This document shows, piece after piece, positions 58,764-64,000 of a stretch of DNA of 64,000 nt. Below the pieces are notes generated by a model. The model saw nothing but the letters and a program-made list of their open reading frames with translations, was not told where the DNA came from and ran no database searches. The stretch comes from JAGREO01 sp020446285 (GTDB taxonomy: Bacteria > Pseudomonadota > Alphaproteobacteria > Geminicoccales > Geminicoccaceae), in NCBI GenBank assembly GCA_041398005.1, contig JAWKVP010000002.1:248001-312000 (forward strand). The letters run 5' to 3'. Every line of letters starts with the position of its first letter. Position 1 is the first letter of the stretch. The position numbers and the translations under genes are program-made.

Positions 58764-61715
58764 ATGAACCACATAGCAGATCCCGGCTCGATCTCCCGAA
58801 CGTTCGTCGAAACATGGCGCGAACGGCTCACGGTGCACCGCGAGCGCGTCGACAGCGACCCGCTCGCCAACCCGATCGCCCTCCTCGCACGCGAGATCCA
58901 CGACGATCTGCGCAACGGGAAGCTGGACGACACGATTGTCGAGGCGCTCGTACAGGATCTCACCATGGCCGCCTTCAGCGAGCGCGCGACACGTCTGCGC
59001 CGCTATCTCGGCGAGACCGATCCGCTCGTCAATCTCGCCCGCGTCGGGGATCTTCTGCGCCAGCGCGCGAAGGCCGGCGGCGAGGGCGATGCGGCCGTCA
59101 TGCCGTTCGGCGAATTCCGGGCACTCGTGGAACGCTGCCATTTCGGCATCGTCATGACAGCACACCCCACCTTCAGCCTCGCCCAGTCGCTGCAACGCAA
59201 TCTCGTCGCCCTCTCGCTCGACCGTGACGAGGACGGCGGCAGCCTCGATGACGCCGGCCGCGAACGCCTGCTGGAAGCCGCCGCGTCGGTGAAGCACCGC
59301 CCCGAACCACGGCTCGACCTCGACGAGGAACACCGTCAGTCGATGGTCGCCATCGACAATGTGCGCACCGCCCTCTGCGATCTCTACCGCGCGGTGGGCA
59401 AGGTCGCCGAGGAGCTCTATCCGGCCGAATGGAGCGAATTGCGACCGGCACTGATCGGCCTTGCCACTTGGGTCGGATACGACACGGACGGCCGTTCCGA
59501 CATCGGCTGGTCGGTGACGCTCTCCAAGCGCATCCGCACGCAGATCGACCAGCTCGCCTATTACCGAGGGCGCATCGCAGCGCTCGCGGCAACGGACGAT
59601 CTCGCCCACGCGCTCGCCGCCAGTCTGGAACTCATCGACGCCCGCCTCGCACTCTCGGAAAAGTCGCTCGGCGACGAGCTCGCGGTGTTCGAGGCATTCG
59701 ACGCCGGCAATGCCGAAAGCGTCGGTGCGGTCGCGGAGGTGTCGCGCGAGATCCTGGCGGACCGCTCGAGGCTCAACGATTCGCGCCAGCTCGCCGGCCT
59801 CGTCGAGCGGGCCATGGCGCTCGCCGACGATCCCGCCATCATCCGCGAACTCTGGGTCCTGCGCGCCGAGATCGCCAATTCGGGCCTGACCGCCGCCCGG
59901 ACGCATGTCCGCATCAACGCGGTGCAGCTGCACAATGCCATCCGCAAGACCATCGGAATGCAGCATTCCGCCGACGATCCGAGCCACCGGACGAGCTATC
60001 TGCAGGCGGTGGTCGACCTGATCGCCGGGGTCGAACCGGAGACCATCCATTTCGGCTCGATCATGCACGAGAAGGCCACCGCCAAGCGGGTGTTCATGCT
60101 CATCCGCCAGATGCTGCGCCATCTCGACGCGAGCGAGCCCGTGCGCTTTCTCATCGCCGAATGCGAAACCCCGCTCACCCTCGTCACCGCCCTCTATTTC
60201 GCCCGGCTGTTCGGCGTCGAGGATCGCGTCGACATCTCGCCGCTGTTCGAGACCGCCAAGGCGCTGGAACGCGGCGTCAGCCTCATTCGCGGCGCGCTCG
60301 AGATCCCCGCCTGGCGAAGCTATCTGAGAAAACGCGGACGCATCTGCATCCAGACAGGCTTTTCCGACGCCGGCCGCTACATGGGCCAGATCGCCGCCTC
60401 GTACGCGGTCGAGCGCATCCGTCTCGGCCTGCGCGATCTCCTGATGGAGAGCGGTCTCGGCGATCTCGAGGTGGTCATCTTCGATACCCATGGCGAGAGC
60501 ATCGGCCGCGGCTCGCATCCGGGCGCGCTCGCCGAGCGCTTTCGCTATTACGGCACCGCCTGCAGCCGCAAGCTCTATGCCGAAGCCGGCATCCACCTCT
60601 TGCAGGAAACGAGCTTTCAGGGCGGCGACGGCTATACCTACTTCCTCCGCCCCGAAAGCTCGCTTGCGGTGCTCACCCGCATCTTCGAGCATTGCTTTGC
60701 CCCCTTCGACGAGGGCGAGGATCCGTTCTACGAGCTCACCGACCGCGCGGAGGAATTCTTCTCGGCGATCAAGCAGTACAACAGCCGGGTGATCGACGAT
60801 CCCTGCTATGCCACCTTCCTCGGCACCTTCGGCGTCAACATGCTCTATCCCACCGGCAGCCGCGCGCTTTTGCGCCAGCATGACCGGGGCGTCGGCACAG
60901 TCGAACTCGAACATCCCTCACAGCTGCGCGCCATTCCGCACAATTCCATCCTCCAGCAGCTCGGCATCCTCGCCAACACGCTCGGCGGCGTCGGTCAGGC
61001 GGTCGACAAGGATCCGGAATGGTTCCACCAGCTCTACCGCGAAAGCCCGCGCTTCCGCCGGCTGATGAACATGGTCGAGCATGCGTTCATGTTCACCGAC
61101 CTCGATGTGGTCAAGGCCTATATCGACCTGTTCGACCCGGAACCCTGGCTGCGCCGCGCCGAACTGGAAAAGGACGAGGAGCACGAGGACGAACTCGGCG
61201 CGGTGGCCGACTGCCTCGAACGGGTGCGCCTGCATTACCGGCTCGCGCGCATCTTCCGCACCTTTCACCGCGACCATAACGGCCTCGCCCGGGCCCTGCG
61301 CGACCATCGCCGCATGACCCGCGACGCCGGCGACGAGCCCATCGCGATCGCCTCCGCCAGCCGCGACAATCTGCACATGCTGCACGCGCTCCGGCTCGCC
61401 ATCATCCAGGCGCTGATGGTCCGCTCGGTGCATGTCCCCGATTTCAGCGACCGCCACGCCACCACCCACGACGAACTCGTCGTCGGCCTCTTCCGCCTCG
61501 ATGTCGAGCCGGCCCTGCAACTGCTCGCCACCGTCTTCCCGCTGACGGAGAACGGCAAGACGCACGATTTCGGTGAAAAGGCCACCTACCGGGGCGACGA
61601 GGTCCAGTCCTACGGCCTCGAACACCAGCAGATCTTCTCCCCCATCGCCCGCTACCACGACCTGACCCGCCGCATCTCCAGCGGAATCATTCACCATCTG
61701 GGTGCAATTGGGTAG
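58764..61715 (+). CDS. ppc: Phosphoenolpyruvate carboxylase, divergent form
   Basis: A 983-residue protein, longer than the usual 870-960. It has the catalytic His134 in VMTAHPTFS. The middle motifs differ from the textbook: GYDTDGRSDIGW where GGDRDGNP is usual, FDTHGESIGRGSHPG where FHGRGGSIGRGGGP is usual, and SFQGGDGYTYF where a QGE motif is usual. It adds bicarbonate to PEP to make oxaloacetate, refilling the TCA cycle. The start at 58764 was chosen over a long upstream frame of no similarity. A zinc-finger gene follows 99 bp later. Confidence 0.85.
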   Translation: MNHIADPGSISRTFVETWRERLTVHRERVDSDPLANPIALLAREIHDDLRNGKLDDTIVEALVQDLTMAAFSERATRLRRYLGETDPLVNLARVGDLLRQRAKAGGEGDAAVMPFGEFRALVERCHFGIVMTAHPTFSLAQSLQRNLVALSLDRDEDGGSLDDAGRERLLEAAASVKHRPEPRLDLDEEHRQSMVAIDNVRTALCDLYRAVGKVAEELYPAEWSELRPALIGLATWVGYDTDGRSDIGWSVTLSKRIRTQIDQLAYYRGRIAALAATDDLAHALAASLELIDARLALSEKSLGDELAVFEAFDAGNAESVGAVAEVSREILADRSRLNDSRQLAGLVERAMALADDPAIIRELWVLRAEIANSGLTAARTHVRINAVQLHNAIRKTIGMQHSADDPSHRTSYLQAVVDLIAGVEPETIHFGSIMHEKATAKRVFMLIRQMLRHLDASEPVRFLIAECETPLTLVTALYFARLFGVEDRVDISPLFETAKALERGVSLIRGALEIPAWRSYLRKRGRICIQTGFSDAGRYMGQIAASYAVERIRLGLRDLLMESGLGDLEVVIFDTHGESIGRGSHPGALAERFRYYGTACSRKLYAEAGIHLLQETSFQGGDGYTYFLRPESSLAVLTRIFEHCFAPFDEGEDPFYELTDRAEEFFSAIKQYNSRVIDDPCYATFLGTFGVNMLYPTGSRALLRQHDRGVGTVELEHPSQLRAIPHNSILQQLGILANTLGGVGQAVDKDPEWFHQLYRESPRFRRLMNMVEHAFMFTDLDVVKAYIDLFDPEPWLRRAELEKDEEHEDELGAVADCLERVRLHYRLARIFRTFHRDHNGLARALRDHRRMTRDAGDEPIAIASASRDNLHMLHALRLAIIQALMVRSVHVPDFSDRHATTHDELVVGLFRLDVEPALQLLATVFPLTENGKTHDFGEKATYRGDEVQSYGLEHQQIFSPIARYHDLTRRISSGIIHHLGAIG

Positions 61716-61814
61716 GATGAAATCACTCTTTGAGAGAGCCGGCTTTCCTATCGTGTATGATGCCACTTCGGACATCGACCCTGCGGGAAACCCGTTTGCG
61801 ATAGGACTGTAAGC

Positions 61815-63002
61815 ATGGCTCTTTCTGATATTCGCGTAACCGCTTGGCCCGACCACTCGTCCGAGGCGGAACTCCATCCAACGAAGTTCACATTCCTGTG
61901 CGCCTATCGCATCAACGTCGAGGGCGCTGCAAACTTCCACGAGGCAGCATTTTTTTCAGAGACCCCTGACTCGAGTACAATATGGATCGCTGCGGACCTG
62001 TCGGATGCACTGGTCCGGCAGGCGATCGTCGCGATTAGTCGTTCACGACCTCCCGAAGAGGTCCTGTGGTGGAGAGCTGTCGAACAAGAGCGTGGAAACG
62101 ATCGCGACGAACTATCAGCACTGAACATGCTTGCCTGTCTTTTCAAGACCCGGCAAGGATTGTCGTGGCCTACCGGATTTCTCTTTGCCGGCACGATTGA
62201 CCAGGCATCTTTCGATGCGATGATCGGGAACCTGGAAAGTGATATTGAGCAAATAATCGAGGAAACTCACCGGAACAGGTCTGATCTGATCGAACTCGCC
62301 GCCCAACTGGGACTGTCACCACAGCCGAGTGGCAAACATCCGTCGTTCTGGCAAGCCAACTGCCCGGGCACCCACCATACCCTGTTGCTCAATAGCCAGG
62401 ACGATATGTTCTTTTGTGGCTACTGCAAGAAGAAGGGTAGCCTCGACGAGTTACGCGACTTTGTTGCGATTCGCAATCCGAATAAGGTTGAATATTCCAC
62501 TCCAATTGTCAATTTACAATCCAGTTTCGACAAAGAAATAGACGAACAGTCTGATGAACAATACGATTTTGAAAATGAACAGCGTCATTTTGAACACTAT
62601 AAATCCACGATTTCACTGCGTGAAGCTCATAAATCGCTCATGTTGGCATACAATAACTTTAATAATCTTTCTGAGAACGAACAATCATTTCTAAAATCCT
62701 ATTTTTCCAATTGCACCAATCCTGAAATAATACATGAAGATTCTGCATCTAAGATCTGCTATATATTAGATTTTTATCTTTTTATGGATGGAAAAGAAGT
62801 TTCAACGGAATACTATGAGATTGACGAAAACAGCGCGAGATATCTCGAATTGGAAGATAACATAGGAGGGCATTTTTCGATATATGAATTTTGCAATTTG
62901 TACTTCGGAGCCTATTCTAGTTATGGTGAAGGAGGTGAAATATTTGGCCCGTTTGCGAGTTCAACTGAACTCGATGAAATATCGTATGGATACCTCAACT
63001 AG
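61815..63002 (+). CDS. Unknown protein with CHC2-like zinc finger
   Basis: A 395-residue protein. Residues 175-220 look like the zinc-binding domain of DnaG primase: C183-P-G-T-H187, about 13 residues, then C201-G-Y-C204-K-K-K-G, with HPSF before and LDELRDFV after. No TOPRIM or helicase domain is present. The N-terminal 165 residues do not match a family I know; the last 175 are acidic and rich in Asn, Tyr and Glu. The 3' half (after about 62480) is far more A+T-rich than its neighbours, suggesting transfer. It ends 20 bp before the convergent lapA gene. Confidence 0.6.
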   Translation: MALSDIRVTAWPDHSSEAELHPTKFTFLCAYRINVEGAANFHEAAFFSETPDSSTIWIAADLSDALVRQAIVAISRSRPPEEVLWWRAVEQERGNDRDELSALNMLACLFKTRQGLSWPTGFLFAGTIDQASFDAMIGNLESDIEQIIEETHRNRSDLIELAAQLGLSPQPSGKHPSFWQANCPGTHHTLLLNSQDDMFFCGYCKKKGSLDELRDFVAIRNPNKVEYSTPIVNLQSSFDKEIDEQSDEQYDFENEQRHFEHYKSTISLREAHKSLMLAYNNFNNLSENEQSFLKSYFSNCTNPEIIHEDSASKICYILDFYLFMDGKEVSTEYYEIDENSARYLELEDNIGGHFSIYEFCNLYFGAYSSYGEGGEIFGPFASSTELDEISYGYLN

Positions 63003-63022
63003 AATGTTGTTTCGCAGCTTTT

Positions 63023-63397
63023 TTACCGCGGACCAAGCATGGCGCGGTTCTGGCGGTGGGCGGCTTCGGCTTCCTCGCGGCGCTTGATCGAGCGTTCGGC
63101 CGCCTCGGCTTCCTCGCGTTCGCGGGCGAGGCGCTCCTCGCGTTCGCGGGCACGAAAGCGCCGGCGCAGGTCACGCCACTCGCGGCGCATGGGGGCGGTC
63201 GAGAGCCAGAGTGTGAGGCCGCCCGTGAGAATGCCGAGTGCGAGGCCGAACAGCATCACGCCATAGACGGGAAAGTCGAACGGAGCGACGGGAAGCGGGA
63301 AGAAGCTGATCTCGACATCGGCCCGGTTCACCACCGAGAACGACACCACGACAATGGTGCCGGCGAGCATCACGACCATGCGCAGGAGACGCATCAT
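63023..63397 (-). CDS. LapA-domain membrane protein
   Basis: A 124-residue protein. Two transmembrane segments (about 5-25 and 44-68) hold the LapA/DUF1049 pattern NRADVEISFFPLPVAPFDFPVYGVM-like region (seen as VEISFFPLP and YGVMLFGLALGILTGG). A long, highly charged coiled coil (about 75-118, REREERLAREREEAEAAERS) follows. In E. coli LapA works with LapB in controlling LPS synthesis. It follows ihfB by 31 bp on the same strand, a common layout in alphaproteobacteria. ATGATG gives two adjacent starts. Confidence 0.85.
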   Translation of the reverse strand: MMRLLRMVVMLAGTIVVVSFSVVNRADVEISFFPLPVAPFDFPVYGVMLFGLALGILTGGLTLWLSTAPMRREWRDLRRRFRAREREERLAREREEAEAAERSIKRREEAEAAHRQNRAMLGPR

Positions 63398-63428
63398 CGT
63401 CCGCTGCCCGGCTGCCGGCGTCGGGGCA

Positions 63429-63713
63429 TCAACCGCCGTTGTTCAGGCGCTCGCGCAGTTCCTTGCCGGTCTTGAAGTAGGGAACGACCTTGTCCGGAAC
63501 GTCCACCTCGCTGCCGGTGCGGGGATTGCGCCCGGTGCGCGCCGCGCGCGCGCGTACGGAGAAGGCGCCGAAGCCACGGAGCTCGACCCGGTCGCCGCGT
63601 TCGAGCGCCGTGGTCATCTCCTCGAAGACCGTTGCGACGATCCGTTCGATATCCCGGAGATACAGATGGGGATTGGCTTCCGCGAGGCGCTTGATCAGGT
63701 CCGATTTGGTCAT
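63429..63713 (-). CDS. ihfB: Integration host factor subunit beta
   Basis: A 94-residue HU-family protein. The body has MTKSDLIKRLAEANPHL, the beta arm RNPRTGSEVDVPDKVVP with the DNA-intercalating Pro and the RGFGAFSVR loop, so IhfB rather than HU. With IhfA it bends DNA at specific sites. It lies between leuD and lapA on the same strand. Confidence 0.93.
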   Translation of the reverse strand: MTKSDLIKRLAEANPHLYLRDIERIVATVFEEMTTALERGDRVELRGFGAFSVRARAARTGRNPRTGSEVDVPDKVVPYFKTGKELRERLNNGG

Positions 63714-63792
63714 GCGAGGCGTATTTTCCGTCTGCGCGGCCGTACCGCGAAAAATCGAGCGTGTCCGAAGGTGCCAGCATGCCCGCGGACGG

Positions 63793-64000
63793 TCAAGCGG
63801 CCGTGCCGTACAGCCAGGGCTCGCGCATCTTCTGACCGTCCTCGAACCCGTCGATGGCCGTCGATTTCTGCATGGTCAGGCCGATATCGTCGAGTCCCTC
63901 GAGCAGGCACTGGCGACGGAACGGATCCACCTCGAAGGGCACGGGCGCATTGCCGGTGGGCCGGAGGATTTCCTGCTTTTCGAGATCGATGGTGAAGGGA
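63793..64000 (-). CDS. leuD: 3-isopropylmalate dehydratase small subunit, 3' part
   Basis: The C-terminal 68 residues of LeuD; the gene continues past the right edge. The visible end includes FTIDLEKQEI, FEVDPFRRQCLLEGLDDIGLT and the C-terminus FEDGQKMREPWLY. LeuD joins LeuC to isomerise isopropylmalate in leucine synthesis. The stop lies 80 bp before the ihfB start. Confidence 0.95.
   Translation of the reverse strand, partial: PFTIDLEKQEILRPTGNAPVPFEVDPFRRQCLLEGLDDIGLTMQKSTAIDGFEDGQKMREPWLYGTAA

Noticed and set aside
58095..60914. Long open frame on the minus strand opposite ppc
   Set aside because: Shadow of ppc; its last part is the SYLF gene in a different frame.

Overview
The window is a G+C-rich chromosomal segment of a free-living alphaproteobacterium. 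The evidence is the tuf-secE-nusG-rplKAJL-rpoBC block with interleaved tRNAs, ihfB followed by a LapA-domain gene, rpmE next to an ABC exporter, a hemW of alphaproteobacterial type, and a set of small-molecule catabolic genes. The species cannot be named from the sequence alone.

Layout. 1-2.1 kb: tRNA-Glu, then a small redox operon (PepSY protein, cytochrome b561-type subunit, membrane-anchored LuxR regulator). 2.2-6.5 kb: a stand-alone hydantoinase A converging on a tightly coupled operon of response regulator, CheC-like phosphatase and sensor kinase whose phospho-acceptor His is replaced by Asn. 6.8-20.2 kb: the transcription/translation block, all on the minus strand, in the order tRNA-Tyr, tRNA-Gly, tuf, tRNA-Trp, secE, nusG, rplK, rplA, rplJ, rplL, rpoB, rpoC. 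20.2-23 kb: rlmB, a small hypothetical gene, hemW. 23-25.6 kb: a compositional mosaic with a LuxR-type regulator (A+T-rich first half) and a DUF4114/VWA protein. 25.6-36.7 kb: transport and housekeeping genes (LivF-like ATPase coupled to an EamA permease, plsY, ChaC-like gene, nucleotide-sugar dehydrogenase with an MFS permease, bioY with an alpha/beta hydrolase, and a minus-strand operon of small protein, amidase, EamA permease and methionine aminopeptidase). 36.9-41.7 kb: a form II CO-dehydrogenase-like set, coxG-coxS-coxL-coxM, closed by a strong terminator. 41.8-50.7 kb: flavin reductase, YbaY-META lipoprotein, FAH-family hydrolase, a 280-bp palindromic element, an EamA permease, a glycerate kinase/GNAT/GlcD operon, a LysE exporter and an IclR regulator. 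51-55.5 kb: rpmJ, rpmE, an ABC exporter, a zinc peptidase and a BKACE enzyme. 55.5-57.8 kb: a small decayed island (membrane protein, integrase remnant, toxin-antitoxin pair). 57.8-64 kb: SYLF protein, PEP carboxylase, an orphan zinc-finger gene of foreign composition, lapA, ihfB and the end of leuD.

How genes work together. The minus-strand block supplies RNA polymerase, its elongation factor NusG, ribosomal stalk proteins, EF-Tu and the Sec translocon subunit SecE. The cox set would form a molybdenum hydroxylase (2Fe-2S, Mo and FAD subunits), with CoxG here carrying an unusual repeat linker and a C-terminal membrane anchor. Glycerate kinase and GlcD point to glycolate/glyoxylate use, probably under the nearby IclR regulator. 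The parts I find most worth a second look are the palindromic element at 44.5 kb, the tail-anchored CoxG, the RR-CheC-kinase operon lacking the phospho-acceptor His, and the orphan CHC2-like zinc-finger gene at 61.8 kb. I did not find a clearly recognisable new defence or mobile system.
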